DNA of 64,000 bases from Candidatus Corynebacterium gallistercoris (lineage in GTDB: Bacteria > Actinomycetota > Actinomycetes > Mycobacteriales > Mycobacteriaceae). A model generated the notes under the pieces. The model did no database searches. It saw only the letters and a list, made by a program, of their open reading frames with translations, and had not been told where the DNA came from. The stretch's first letter is position 1; each line of letters starts with the position of its first letter. A program made the position numbers and the translations under genes. Where the stretch lies: assembly GCA_019114175.1 (NCBI GenBank), contig DXFZ01000057.1:1-64000 (forward strand). The letters are read 5' to 3'. Of the stretch, positions 8,810 to 18,846 are shown in pieces.

Positions 8810-9247
8810 GTCGAACTCTTCGCCTTCGGCCTGGAAGCCGTAATCGGCGTAGAAGTCCTGGATGTAGGTCTGCGCCTCCAGGGTGACCTGCGCGGTCTGC
8901 GTCGTGGGGTCGAGGGCGGCAGCGCGCGCCCGGCAGACCTCTAAGGCCTCGTCCATGAGCTTGGACGCGATGCCCTGCCGGCGGAAGTCTTTGTGCACGC
9001 ACACCCGGCCGATATGCTGGTCCTCCGCCGGTCCAAACACGCGCGCGGTGCCCACGAGCGTCAGCGGCGGGCTGGAGTACGCCAGCAGGTGATGCGTGCC
9101 CGGGTGTGGGTCAACATCGTCGATCTCGGCGTACGGTGCCTGCTGCTCGTTGACGAAGACGTCCACCCGCAGCTTGTAGAGGTCGTGAATCTGCTGGGCC
9201 GGCATGTTCAGCAGCGCGCGGCCGGTCACATAGAGGCTAGATCCCAT
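8768..9247 (-). CDS. GNAT N-acetyltransferase, ElaA-like
   Basis: A 159-residue single-domain GNAT protein. The N-terminal part, [16 protein letters not shown], and the central [18 protein letters not shown] acetyl-CoA loop (R-x-x-G-I/A) match the ElaA subgroup, whose substrate is not settled. The start at 9247 overlaps the end of fpr2 by 11 bp on the same strand, so it is probably co-transcribed behind fpr2. A start at Met15 is possible. Confidence 0.85.
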   Translation of the reverse strand: MGSSLYVTGRALLNMPAQQIHDLYKLRVDVFVNEQQAPYAEIDDVDPHPGTHHLLAYSSPPLTLVGTARVFGPAEDQHIGRVCVHKDFRRQGIASKLMDEALEVCRARAAALDPTTQTAQVTLEAQTYIQDFYADYGFQAEGEEFDLDGVPHVRMRLVL

Positions 9248-10652
9248 GGGAGCGGTTAACCATCTCTTTCCACTCGCGGACCTTCTTGCGCTCGCGGCCC
9301 TCGGCCTCGCCGAGTTCGCGCTCGTGCTTGTCCAGGTTGTACCAGCCTTCCCAGGTGGTGGCCTTGATGCCCTTGTCCGCCAGGAAGGCGTCCACTGCCT
9401 CGAGGTCCGGCTGGGCAGGGTCGAAGCCGATCCCGTTGGCGGCGTCTTCTAGTAGGTTGGCGACGGCCTCGTTAGCATCGCCCTTGGTATTGCCGATCAG
9501 ACCGACCGGGCCGCGTCGGATCCAGCCGGTGGCGTACACGCCGGGGAGCCGCTCGCGCTTTTCAGCTTCTGGGTCGGCGGAGCCGGGTACGCCCGCGATG
9601 CCGTCTGCGGTGGGCCCTTCGGTGAGCACGCGGCCGCCGACGTTGGGCAGCACGTTCTGGCGCTCGTCCCACGGCAGGTGGTTCTGCTGGTCGGACTTGT
9701 AGCCCACGGCACGGTATACCGCGCCCACGGGCCACTCGGTGAGCTTGCCGGTGCCGCGGACGGAGCCGTCGCCCGTCAGCTCGGTGCGCTCGGTGACGAA
9801 GGCGGTGACGTTGCCCTCATCGTCCGTCTTGACCTCCACGGGGGACTCGAAGAAGTGCAGGTATAGCTTGTGCGGGGCGCCCTTGGGGTCGGCGATGGCG
9901 TACTGCTCCAGCAGGGTGCAGACCATGTCCTGGATCTTGGAAGCGCGGCGTGCCTGCTCGGAGCCTTCGTCGTAGTCGATGTCCTCCGGATCCACCACGA
10001 CCTCGATGGTGTCCGAGTGGTTGAGCTCTTTGAGCTCTAAGGGGGTGAACTTGGCCTGGGCGGGGCCACGGCGGCCGAAGACGTGGACTTCCTTGGCGCG
10101 GTTGGTCTTCAGGGAGTCGTAGACGTTGTCCGGGATTTCGGTGGTGAGGAGCTCGTCGCCTGTCTTCGCAAGCACCCGGGCGATGTCAAGGCCCACGTTG
10201 CCGACGCCGATGACGGCGACACTTTCGGCGTCGAGGTTCCAAGAAGGTTCGAAGTCCGGGTTCGCATCGTAGAACCCCACGAACTCACCGGCGCCGATGG
10301 TGTGTTCGCCGCCGGGGATGTTGAGATCCCGATCGTCGGTGGCTCCCGTGGCGTAAATCACGGCGTCGTAGAAGCCCTTGAGGTCATCGAGGGTGATGTC
10401 CTCGCCCACATTGACGTTGCCGAACAGGCGGATCTGTGGCTTGTCCATGACCTTGTGGAGGGACTTAATGATGCCTTTGATGCGCGGGTGGTCGGGGGCC
10501 ACGCCGTAGCGGATGAGGCCGAAGGGGGCCGGCATGCGCTCGAAGATGTCTACGGAAACGTCCACGTTAGACTTGGTTAGTGCGTCGGACGCGTAGATGC
10601 CGGCGGGGCCGGAACCGATGACGGCGATGCGGAGAGGTCGATTCTCGGGCAT
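9237..10652 (-). CDS. fpr2: Ferredoxin/ferredoxin-NADP reductase Fpr2 (FprA type)
   Basis: A 471-residue adrenodoxin-reductase-like flavoprotein. FAD motif GSGPAGIYASDAL lies at residues 13-25, and the NADP motif GVGNVGLDIARVL near residue 150; GWIRRGPVGLIGNTKGDANE near the C-terminus is the family signature. It should supply electrons from NADPH through ferredoxin to the sulfite reductase encoded divergently. Three McbR-like sites lie in the shared intergenic region, so fpr2 and cysI are probably co-repressed. The same fpr2/cysI pairing is known in C. glutamicum. Confidence 0.93.
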   Translation of the reverse strand: MPENRPLRIAVIGSGPAGIYASDALTKSNVDVSVDIFERMPAPFGLIRYGVAPDHPRIKGIIKSLHKVMDKPQIRLFGNVNVGEDITLDDLKGFYDAVIYATGATDDRDLNIPGGEHTIGAGEFVGFYDANPDFEPSWNLDAESVAVIGVGNVGLDIARVLAKTGDELLTTEIPDNVYDSLKTNRAKEVHVFGRRGPAQAKFTPLELKELNHSDTIEVVVDPEDIDYDEGSEQARRASKIQDMVCTLLEQYAIADPKGAPHKLYLHFFESPVEVKTDDEGNVTAFVTERTELTGDGSVRGTGKLTEWPVGAVYRAVGYKSDQQNHLPWDERQNVLPNVGGRVLTEGPTADGIAGVPGSADPEAEKRERLPGVYATGWIRRGPVGLIGNTKGDANEAVANLLEDAANGIGFDPAQPDLEAVDAFLADKGIKATTWEGWYNLDKHERELGEAEGRERKKVREWKEMVNRSHGI

Positions 10653-10710
10653 AGATGTCCTTTACGTTGTTTAGGGTACGTTGCTCTAGATTAGCGTATG
10701 TCCCAAACTC

Positions 10711-10726
10711 TAGACAGAGTGGTCTA
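10711..10726. promoter_or_regulatory. McbR operator, fpr2-proximal
   Basis: TAGAC-AGAGTG-GTCTA is an exact match to the fixed positions of the McbR consensus. It lies 58 bp upstream of the fpr2 start and is the first of three such sites between the divergent fpr2 and cysI genes. Confidence 0.85.
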
Positions 10727-10754
10727 TAAAATTCAACACCAGGCTTGCGTGCGA

Positions 10755-10770
10755 TGAACCGATCGGTCTA
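10755..10770. promoter_or_regulatory. McbR-like operator, middle site
   Basis: TGAAC-CGATCG-GTCTA has a perfect right half-site and a degenerate left one. Almost the same variant (TGAAC-AGATCG-GTCTA) recurs upstream of cysH at 17087-17102, which supports it being a real element. Confidence 0.6.
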
Positions 10771-10777
10771 TATTGAG

Positions 10778-10793
10778 CAGACAGATCAGTCTG
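10778..10793. promoter_or_regulatory. McbR-like operator abutting the cysI ribosome binding site
   Basis: CAGAC-AGATCA-GTCTG is a self-consistent inverted pair with one mismatch to consensus in each half. It ends at the first base of the GGAGG Shine-Dalgarno (10793-10797), 8 bp before the cysI ATG, so a bound repressor would block the promoter-proximal transcript. Confidence 0.65.
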
Positions 10794-10801
10794 GAGGAAT
10801 A

Positions 10802-12447
<1,646 letters not shown>

Positions 12448-12451
<4 letters not shown>

Positions 12452-12660
12452 GCGAACCGGATCATGACAGCCTGCCGAGTGTGAATTCAGTCATGGGTGG
12501 CCGCGCCGGACACTCCAACGGGCGCCGGGCCACGGTGAACAACTGCCCATACTGCATGAGCGAAAGCCTCTTCCCACGTGCAGATACGGACAACGCGTGG
12601 GAGTGCCGGGAGTGCCGCCGGGCGTTCTCAGTGAAGTTCCACGGGCACATCACCGCCTAG
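12448..12660 (+). CDS. cysX: CysX, small zinc-ribbon/ferredoxin-like protein
   Basis: A 70-residue protein whose ATG overlaps the cysI stop (ATGA). Two CxxC pairs, CPYC and CREC, spaced about 20 residues apart, form a zinc ribbon or iron-binding knuckle. The corresponding C. glutamicum gene is called cysX and described as ferredoxin-like, but the four cysteines here look more like a rubredoxin or zinc-ribbon site than a [2Fe-2S] or [4Fe-4S] ferredoxin. It probably assists electron delivery to CysI. Unlike in C. glutamicum, cysH does not follow directly. Confidence 0.85.
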
Positions 12661-12704
12661 CTCACTCATTGAGGAATGTGTGGGGGGAGTCGTAGGCTCA
12701 GGTT

Positions 12705-13421
12705 ATGAGCACGAAAGCAACCCCGCACATCAATCCCAACGGCAAAGAGATCGCCGAGACCGTCCTCATGCCAGGCGATCCGCTCCGCGCGAAGTTCATC
12801 GCGGAGACCTACCTGGACAACGTGGAACAGTTCAACGAGGTCCGCAATATGCTGGGCTTCACCGGCACCTACAAGGGCACGAAGGTGTCCGTCATGGGCT
12901 CCGGCATGGGCGTTCCCTCCATCGGCATCTACTCCTACGAGCTGATGAATTTCTTTGACGTCAAGCGCGTCATCCGCATCGGCTCCATCGGCGCCCTGCA
13001 GAAGGACATCCCCCTGTATGACGTGATCGTTGGCGCCTCCGCCTCCACGGACTCCAACTTCCTGTCCCAGTACAACCTGCCCGGCACCTACGCCCCCACG
13101 GCCAGCTGGAACCTGCTCAAGGGCATCACGGATGAGGCCGAGCGCCAGGACGTGCCCGTCCACGTGGGCAACATCCTGAGCTCTGACATCTTCTACAACG
13201 CGGATGAGACCGCCAATGACCGCTGGGCCCGCATGGGCGTGCTCGGCGTGGAGATGGAATGTGCCGCCCTGTACGCCAACGCGGCCTACGCGGGCGTGGA
13301 GGCGCTGGGCCTGTTCACGGTCAGTGACAACATTGTCACCGGTGAGCGCGCCACCGCCGAGGAGCGGCAGAACGCCTTCACCCAAATGATGGAGCTCGCG
13401 CTCCCCATGGCAGCGCTGTAG
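12705..13421 (+). CDS. deoD: Purine nucleoside phosphorylase DeoD
   Basis: DeoD splits purine (deoxy)nucleosides with phosphate to base and (deoxy)ribose-1-phosphate. The 238-residue protein has VLMPGDPLRAKFIAETYL near residue 20, a phosphate-binding SGMGVPS loop, RIGSIGAL, and the substrate segment GVEMECAALY with the SDNIVTGE loop carrying the catalytic Asp, all typical of the hexameric DeoD type. It begins a four-gene run (deoD, MFS, deoC, phosphopentomutase) with 2-bp spacing or overlaps, so it is the promoter-proximal gene of a nucleoside-use operon placed between cysX and cysH. Confidence 0.95.
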   Translation: MSTKATPHINPNGKEIAETVLMPGDPLRAKFIAETYLDNVEQFNEVRNMLGFTGTYKGTKVSVMGSGMGVPSIGIYSYELMNFFDVKRVIRIGSIGALQKDIPLYDVIVGASASTDSNFLSQYNLPGTYAPTASWNLLKGITDEAERQDVPVHVGNILSSDIFYNADETANDRWARMGVLGVEMECAALYANAAYAGVEALGLFTVSDNIVTGERATAEERQNAFTQMMELALPMAAL

Positions 13422-13423
13422 CC

Positions 13424-14803
13424 ATGTCTGCGGTAGCTAGCTCCACGGCCCCCAACGCTAAGGCCACCAACGCCAAAGCGGCCGTCCCGATCCTGCTGTT
13501 CACCTTCGTCTTCTGCCTGATCATTGACAACGGCTTCAAGACGATGACCGGCCCCATGGCAGAGGGCCTGAACATTGACCCGAACGTGGCCTCCCTGCAG
13601 GCCTCGCTGGCGGGCATTATCATCGGCGTGGGCGCGGTGGTCTACGCCGCCCTGGCCGATGCCATCTCCATCCGCAAGCTCACCCTCATGGGCATCGGCC
13701 TAGTGGTCGTGGGCTCGCTGATGGGCTTCCTGTTCTCCGGCTCATGGCCCATGGTGCTCACCGGCCGCCTCATCCAGACCGCCGGCCTCGCCGCCGCGGA
13801 GACGCTGTACGTCATCTACGTCACCAAGCACCTCCCCGCGGAGGATCAGAAGACCTACCTGGGCTTTTCCACGGCCGCTTTCCAGGCCGGCCTGCTCGTC
13901 GGCGCGCTGACCTCCGGCGCGATCTCCACGTTCGTCAGCTGGACCGCGATGTTCCTGGTTCCGCTGGTGCTGGTCCTGGCCGTGCCCTTCGTGCTGAAGT
14001 ACGTGCCAGAGGATGAGGCCGTGTCCTCCTCCCTGGACGTCGTCGGCCTGCTGTTGGTCACCATCTTCTCTACGTCCCTGATCATGTTCATGCAGGACTT
14101 CAAGTGGTACTGGGTGGTCTTCGGCGTCCTCGGCATCATCGCTTTTGCCGCCTACGTGGCCAAGGGCCGCAAGCCCCTCGTCCGCCCGGAGTTCTTCACC
14201 AACGGCCGCTACGTGTGGGCCCTGGTGCTTGTGCTGATCGTGTACTCCACGCAGCTGGGCTACATCGTGATGATCCCGTTCGCCGCCAAGTACTTCCACG
14301 GGCTGAACCAGTCCGATGCCTCCCTGCTCATGGTGCCCGGCTACATCTGTGCCGTGCTGGTGGGCGTCTACTCCGGCAAGATAGGCAAGTTCCTCTCCTC
14401 GCGGACCACCATCTTCTCCGCACTAAGCCTCATCATCGGCGCCCTGGTCTTCGGTGCGCTGACGATCCAGATGAGTGTGATCGCCCAGGTCATCTCCATC
14501 GTCGCCTTCGCCTCCGGCTTTGCGCTGCTATACGCCCCGCTGGTGAACACGGCGCTGTCCAACATCCTCCCGGAGAAGTCCGGCATCGCCATCGGTTTCT
14601 ACAACCTGACCATCAACATCGGCATCCCCCTGGGCATTGCCTACACCTTCCAGTTCATGGACCTGCTGCCCAGCTACAACGCGGTGCTGTGGACGCTCGC
14701 GGCCATCGGCTTGGCCGGTGCCGCCGTCTACTTCTTCGCTGACCGCTGGATGCTGAAGAACGAATCAACCACCCAAGGAGTGACTCATGACCGAGTTGGC
14801 TAA
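13424..14803 (+). CDS. MFS transporter, probable nucleoside uptake
   Basis: A 459-residue major facilitator protein with 12-14 hydrophobic segments. It has an early acidic FCLIIDNGF segment and a motif-A-like DAISIRKL between TM2 and TM3. By sequence alone it resembles DHA2-type exporters. Its place between deoD and deoC, 2 bp after deoD and overlapping deoC by 17 bp, argues for (deoxy)nucleoside import. The substrate is inferred from context only. Confidence 0.78.
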   Translation: MSAVASSTAPNAKATNAKAAVPILLFTFVFCLIIDNGFKTMTGPMAEGLNIDPNVASLQASLAGIIIGVGAVVYAALADAISIRKLTLMGIGLVVVGSLMGFLFSGSWPMVLTGRLIQTAGLAAAETLYVIYVTKHLPAEDQKTYLGFSTAAFQAGLLVGALTSGAISTFVSWTAMFLVPLVLVLAVPFVLKYVPEDEAVSSSLDVVGLLLVTIFSTSLIMFMQDFKWYWVVFGVLGIIAFAAYVAKGRKPLVRPEFFTNGRYVWALVLVLIVYSTQLGYIVMIPFAAKYFHGLNQSDASLLMVPGYICAVLVGVYSGKIGKFLSSRTTIFSALSLIIGALVFGALTIQMSVIAQVISIVAFASGFALLYAPLVNTALSNILPEKSGIAIGFYNLTINIGIPLGIAYTFQFMDLLPSYNAVLWTLAAIGLAGAAVYFFADRWMLKNESTTQGVTHDRVG

Positions 14804-15428
14804 CCTCATCGACCACACGCTGCTGAAGCCTGAATCCACGGCGGAGAACGTCGCCGCCCTCGTGGCAGAAGCCAAGGAGCTGGGAGTCTACGCCGTGTGC
14901 GTTTCGCCTTCCCAGCTTCCCCTGGACAACACTGGGGACGTGCACGTCGCCACCGTCGTGGGCTTCCCGTCCGGCGCGGTCAAGCCCGCCATCAAGGCCG
15001 CGGAGGCCAAGCAGGCCGTGGCCGATGGCGCCGAGGAGGTGGACATGGTCATCAACGTTGGCTGGGCCAAGGAGCACAAGTTTGACCAGACCCAGGCGGA
15101 AATTGCAGAGGTCCGCGCCGCCATCCCGAACGCCCTGCTGAAGGTCATCATCGAATCTGCCGCCCTGACGGACGAGGAGATCGTCGCCACCTGTGAGGCT
15201 GCGGAGAAGGCCGGCGCGGACTTCGTGAAGACCTCCACCGGCTTCCACCCCGCCGGCGGCGCCTCCGAGCACGCCGTGGCGCTCATGCGCAAGACCGTGG
15301 GCGACCGCCTCGGCGTCAAGGCCTCCGGCGGCATCCGCACCCCCGAGGCCGCCGAGGCCATGGTCACCGCCGGCGCCTCCCGCCTCGGCCTGTCCTCCTC
15401 CGCCGCCATCCTGAAGGGATCGAACTAA
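14787..15428 (+). CDS. deoC: Deoxyribose-phosphate aldolase DeoC
   Basis: DeoC cleaves 2-deoxyribose-5-phosphate to acetaldehyde and glyceraldehyde-3-phosphate. The 213-residue TIM-barrel has [10 protein letters not shown] at the N-terminus, [10 protein letters not shown], the Schiff-base lysine in DFVKTSTGF, and the second conserved lysine in [12 protein letters not shown]. It overlaps the transporter gene by 17 bp and shares one base with the next start (TAATG). Confidence 0.96.
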   Translation: MTELANLIDHTLLKPESTAENVAALVAEAKELGVYAVCVSPSQLPLDNTGDVHVATVVGFPSGAVKPAIKAAEAKQAVADGAEEVDMVINVGWAKEHKFDQTQAEIAEVRAAIPNALLKVIIESAALTDEEIVATCEAAEKAGADFVKTSTGFHPAGGASEHAVALMRKTVGDRLGVKASGGIRTPEAAEAMVTAGASRLGLSSSAAILKGSN

Positions 15429-17038
15429 TGGATCTGCTGGAAAAGGCACGCCACTGGGCCGATCACGACCCGGACCCCGAGACCGCCCGCCAGATCCGCG
15501 AGCTCGTGGAGGCCGACGATCTCGTGGCGCTGGGGGAGGCCTTCGCCGGGCCGCTCACCTTCGGCACCGCGGGCTTGCGCGCCGCTATTGGCCCCGGCGA
15601 GTCCCGCATGAACCGTGCGGTGGTTATGAGGGCGACGGCGGGGCTGGTCACGTGGCTGAAGTCCAAGGTCGAGGACCCGGTTGTTGTTATTGGGTGCGAC
15701 GCCCGCCACGGCTCATCCCAATTCGCTCGCGACGCCGCCGGCGTGGTCAGCGCCGCCGGGGGAACGGCACTCGTGCTGCCGGAGCAGAATCCCACGCCGC
15801 TGACGGCCTTTGCAGTGAAGCTCCATGGCGCTGATGCGGGCATTATGGTCACGGCATCGCACAACCCGCCGCAGGACAACGGCTACAAGGTCTACCTGGG
15901 CGGGCGCGTGGCCACAGGGGAGGCCGAGGGCGTGCAGCTCGTCTCACCGGCCGACAAAGAGATCGCGGAGGCCATCGCGGGTATGCCGATGGCGGATGAG
16001 ATTGAGGTGGCGTCGCACTATAAAAACATTGACCCGAGGGACGAGTACGTCCAGCGGGCGGTGAGCTTGGCCGGCGACGAGACGGACGTGACGATCGCGT
16101 TGACCGCGATGCACGGCGTGGGTGCGCAGCTGGGCAAGCGGGTGCTGGAGGAGGCTGGGTTCACGGTGTCGCTGGTGCCGGAGCAGGCCGAGCCGGACCC
16201 GGAGTTCCCCACTGTGGCGTTCCCGAATCCGGAGGAGCCGGGCGCGTTGGACTTGGCGAAGGCGCACGCGGAGAAGGTCGGCGCGGACGTGATCATCGCG
16301 TATGACCCGGACGCGGACCGGTGCGCGGTGGCGCTGGGGGACCGGCAGCTCACCGGCGATGAGACCGGGGCGCTGCTGGGTGACTACCTGGCGCGGCGCG
16401 GGGTCGGTGGCGCGATGGCTAACTCGGTGGTCTCCAGCCGTTTGCTGGGCAAGGTCGCTGCAGGTCACGGGCTGGATCATGCGACGACGCTGACGGGGTT
16501 CAAGTGGATCGCGAGGACCCCGGAGTTGAGCTTGGGCTATGAGGAGGCCATCGGCTTTTGCTGCGACCCGCAGGCCGTGGCGGACAAGGACGGCGTGGGC
16601 ACCTCGGTTGTCTTGGCGAGCCTCGTGGGCGAGCTGAAGGCGCAGGGCAAGACGCTGCTGGACGCGCTGGACGACCTGGCGCGGGAGCACGGGCTGTACC
16701 AGACGGCGCCGCTGACGTTCAGGGTGGCAGACCTGTCCCTCATCGCGAAGGGGATGGAGACGCTGCGGGTGAACCCGCCGAAGGAGCTGGCGGGGTCCGC
16801 GGTGGCGCAGGTGCTGGACCTGGCTGAGGATCCGTTGGGCATTGGGGCGACCGACGGGATGATGTTTGTCACCGAGGCGAATGACCGGGTGATCTGTCGG
16901 CCGTCTGGGACGGAGCCGAAGTTGAAGTGCTACCTGGAGGTTGTGCTTCCGGTGCAGGGGGATGAGGTGCCACGTGAGGAGGCGGAGGCGCGCCTAGGGG
17001 TTATTTCCGCGGAGCTGCGGAAACACCTCGGAATGTAG
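15428..17038 (+). CDS. Phosphohexomutase family protein, probable phosphopentomutase (PGM2-like)
   Basis: A 536-residue alpha-D-phosphohexomutase. Landmarks in order: FGTAGLRAAIGPG; the phosphoserine loop TASHNPPQDNGYK; the magnesium loop DPDADRCAV; the sugar-specificity loop GYEEAIGFC; and the phosphate-binding CRPSGTEPKLK. It resembles the PGM2 branch, whose members can act on pentose-1-phosphates. In the operon it sits where deoB would be, so converting deoxyribose-1-phosphate to the 5-phosphate for DeoC is the most economical role. Phosphomannomutase or phosphoglucomutase activity cannot be excluded. Its stop codon lies within a perfect 26-bp palindrome that is also a McbR site. Confidence 0.85.
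   Translation: MDLLEKARHWADHDPDPETARQIRELVEADDLVALGEAFAGPLTFGTAGLRAAIGPGESRMNRAVVMRATAGLVTWLKSKVEDPVVVIGCDARHGSSQFARDAAGVVSAAGGTALVLPEQNPTPLTAFAVKLHGADAGIMVTASHNPPQDNGYKVYLGGRVATGEAEGVQLVSPADKEIAEAIAGMPMADEIEVASHYKNIDPRDEYVQRAVSLAGDETDVTIALTAMHGVGAQLGKRVLEEAGFTVSLVPEQAEPDPEFPTVAFPNPEEPGALDLAKAHAEKVGADVIIAYDPDADRCAVALGDRQLTGDETGALLGDYLARRGVGGAMANSVVSSRLLGKVAAGHGLDHATTLTGFKWIARTPELSLGYEEAIGFCCDPQAVADKDGVGTSVVLASLVGELKAQGKTLLDALDDLAREHGLYQTAPLTFRVADLSLIAKGMETLRVNPPKELAGSAVAQVLDLAEDPLGIGATDGMMFVTEANDRVICRPSGTEPKLKCYLEVVLPVQGDEVPREEAEARLGVISAELRKHLGM
15680..15707 (+). repeat. Dispersed T-tract/GGTGCGACG repeat, phosphomutase copy 1
   Basis: GTTGTTGTTATTG followed by GGTGCGACGCCCGCC in the coding sequence (residues VVVIGCDAR). 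Part of this peptide is conserved in the enzyme family, so selection on protein could explain some of the match; the cysteine is atypical for that motif. Confidence 0.55.
16006..16030 (-). repeat. Dispersed repeat, phosphomutase copy 2 (inverted)
   Basis: Reads GGTGGCGTCGCAC then TATAAAAACATT on the plus strand, the reverse complement of the family. It encodes EVASHYKNI, a segment that does not belong to a catalytic motif. It lies about 300 bp from the opposite-orientation copy. Confidence 0.6.
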
Positions 17039-17056
17039 ACCAGCTGGTCTACATTC
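17031..17056. promoter_or_regulatory. Perfect 26-bp palindrome containing a McbR operator
   Basis: The 13 bases GAATGTAGACCAG are followed directly by their exact reverse complement. The core TAGAC-CAGCTG-GTCTA (17036-17051) is a perfect McbR consensus. The palindrome covers the stop codon of the phosphomutase gene and lies about 100 bp upstream of cysH. As RNA it would form a 13-bp hairpin without loop or U-run, so operator function is favoured over termination. Confidence 0.85.
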
Positions 17057-17086
17057 AGGGGGATTTGGGGGTTCTCATTGCGTAAG

Positions 17087-17102
17087 TGAACAGATCGGTC
17101 TA
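17087..17102. promoter_or_regulatory. McbR-like operator, middle site upstream of cysH
   Basis: TGAAC-AGATCG-GTCTA has one perfect and one degenerate half-site and closely matches the middle site of the cysI promoter (10755-10770). Confidence 0.6.
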
Positions 17103-17111
17103 TGGTTTGTA

Positions 17112-17127
17112 TAGACCGAACAGTCTG
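17112..17127. promoter_or_regulatory. McbR-like operator proximal to cysH
   Basis: TAGAC-CGAACA-GTCTG matches the McbR consensus at 9 of 10 fixed bases. It ends 25 bp before the cysH ATG and is the third site of a three-operator arrangement parallel to that at cysI. Confidence 0.75.
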
Positions 17128-17152
17128 TTCGCTAGAGAAGAGAGGACGCGCA

Positions 17153-17929
17153 ATGGAACCCCTGCTTGGCAACAACGCGCAGTTCCGCGACCCAGAAGTC
17201 AGCCCAGAAGGCGCCGCCACCAGCGCCGAACCGTTGAGTGACTCCCAGCGGAAAGCCAACGAGGCCCTGGTGGCCGAGTGGAACGCGCGGCTGGAAAGTG
17301 CCAGCGCCGAAGAGATCATCGACTGGGTGAATGGCCACGTGGACGGTGCTGTCGCCGTGACCATGTCCATGCAGGACACGGTGCTGGCAGAACTCACCGA
17401 TGGGCGGCTGGACAACGCGGAGATGGTGTTCTTGGACACCGGCTACCACTTCCCCGAAACCCTGCAGACCAGGGACAAAGTGCAGCAGCGCTACCAACTG
17501 CCGCTGCGCAACATCCACCCCACCTTGAGCCGCCAGGAGCAGGATGCCGAGTACGGCCCCCGCCTGTACACGCGCAACCCCACCGCGTGCTGCCGCATGC
17601 GCAAGGTTGAGCCCCTGGCCAGGATGTTGACCCCCTTCACTGCCTGGATCACCGGCATCCGCCGGGCCGATAGCGCCCTGCGCGCCAACACCCCCGTGCT
17701 GGAGGTCGACCGCACCGGACGGTTGAAGATCAACCCGCTGGTGCAGTGGTCAGACGAGGATGTGGAGGCCTACATCGAGGATCACGACCTCATCATCCAC
17801 CCCCTCACCCAGCAGGGATACCCCTCCATCGGTTGCGAGACCTGCACCCTGCCAGTCGAAGAAGGTCAAGACCCACGCTCCGGCCGCTGGGCCGGGTCCA
17901 CCAAGACAGAATGCGGACTTCACACATGA
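17153..17929 (+). CDS. cysH: APS reductase CysH ([4Fe-4S]-containing)
   Basis: CysH reduces adenylyl sulfate to sulfite with thioredoxin. The 258-residue protein has four cluster cysteines, Cys146-Cys147 (TACCRMRK) and Cys228/Cys231 (GCETC), which mark it as an APS rather than PAPS reductase. The catalytic Cys254 lies in KTECGLH at the C-terminus. The ATG at 17153 follows an AGAGGA-type ribosome site; upstream in-frame codons overlap the McbR operators and are rejected. The stop overlaps cysD (ATGA). Confidence 0.95.
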   Translation: MEPLLGNNAQFRDPEVSPEGAATSAEPLSDSQRKANEALVAEWNARLESASAEEIIDWVNGHVDGAVAVTMSMQDTVLAELTDGRLDNAEMVFLDTGYHFPETLQTRDKVQQRYQLPLRNIHPTLSRQEQDAEYGPRLYTRNPTACCRMRKVEPLARMLTPFTAWITGIRRADSALRANTPVLEVDRTGRLKINPLVQWSDEDVEAYIEDHDLIIHPLTQQGYPSIGCETCTLPVEEGQDPRSGRWAGSTKTECGLHT

Positions 17930-18846
17930 GCACAGTGACTACACAACAATCAGCCCTTTCCCCGCACCTCGCCGCCCTGGAGGCCGAGGGCATCGAGATC
18001 CTGCGCGAAGTCGCCGGGCAATTCGACAAGCCAGCCCTGCTGTTTTCCGGTGGCAAGGACTCCGTGGTGGTGCTAGAGCTGGCCAAGCGCGCCTTCCACC
18101 CGGCACCCGTCCCCTTTGAGCTGGTGCATGTGGACACCGGCCACAACTTCCCGGAAGTCATCGAGTTCAGGGACAAGATCGCCGCGGACCCCAAGGTCAC
18201 CCTGCACGTGGCCCACGTCCAGGACTGGATCGATAGCGGTGCCGTGCAGGAACGCCCCGATGGCACCCGCAACCCCTTACAGACCGTCCCGCTGGTGGAG
18301 ACCATCCAGACCCGCGGCTATGACGCGGTGCTCGGCGGGGCGCGCCGGGACGAGGAGAAGGCCCGCGCCAAGGAGCGCGTGTTCTCCGTCCGCGATAGCT
18401 TCGGTGGCTGGAACCCCCGCCGCCAGCGCCCCGAGCTCTGGGGCCTGTATAACGGCCGCCACCAGGTGGGCGAAAACATCCGCGTGTTCCCCATCTCCAA
18501 CTGGACCGAGGCGGATGTGTGGGATTACATCCGCGACCGCGGCGTGGAGGTGCCCCAGATCTACTACGCCCACCAGCGCGAGGTGTTCAACCGCGGCGGC
18601 ATGTGGCTCACCCCGGGCGAATGGGGCGGCCCCGCCGAAGGTGAAGAGCTGGTGGAAAAGACCGTCCGCTACCGCACGGTGGGGGACATGTCCTGCACTG
18701 GCGCGGTGCTCAGCCAGGCCGGCACCATCGCGGAGGTCATCGACGAGATCCGCGGCTCCACCACCACCGAACGTGGCGCCACCCGCGCCGACGACAAACT
18801 CAGCGAGTCCTCCATGGAAGACCGCAAGAAGGAAGGGTACTTCTGA
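17926..18846 (+). CDS. cysD: Sulfate adenylyltransferase small subunit CysD
   Basis: CysD forms APS from sulfate and ATP together with the GTPase CysN. The 306-residue protein has the PP-loop FSGGKDSVVVLELA near residue 45, then VHVDTGHNFPEV, GGARRDEEKARAKERVFS and a C-terminal YFxxxREV-type region. The ATG overlaps the cysH stop, and its own TGA shares a base with the cysN ATG, so cysH-cysD-cysN are translationally coupled. Confidence 0.96.
   Translation: MSTVTTQQSALSPHLAALEAEGIEILREVAGQFDKPALLFSGGKDSVVVLELAKRAFHPAPVPFELVHVDTGHNFPEVIEFRDKIAADPKVTLHVAHVQDWIDSGAVQERPDGTRNPLQTVPLVETIQTRGYDAVLGGARRDEEKARAKERVFSVRDSFGGWNPRRQRPELWGLYNGRHQVGENIRVFPISNWTEADVWDYIRDRGVEVPQIYYAHQREVFNRGGMWLTPGEWGGPAEGEELVEKTVRYRTVGDMSCTGAVLSQAGTIAEVIDEIRGSTTTERGATRADDKLSESSMEDRKKEGYF

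Noticed and set aside
10745-10801. Extended N-terminus of CysI starting at 10745
   Set aside because: The extra codons overlie two McbR operators, and the ATG at 10802 has a well-placed GGAGG.
17031-17056. Rho-independent terminator
   Set aside because: The palindrome has no loop and no following U-run; its match to McbR consensus is exact.
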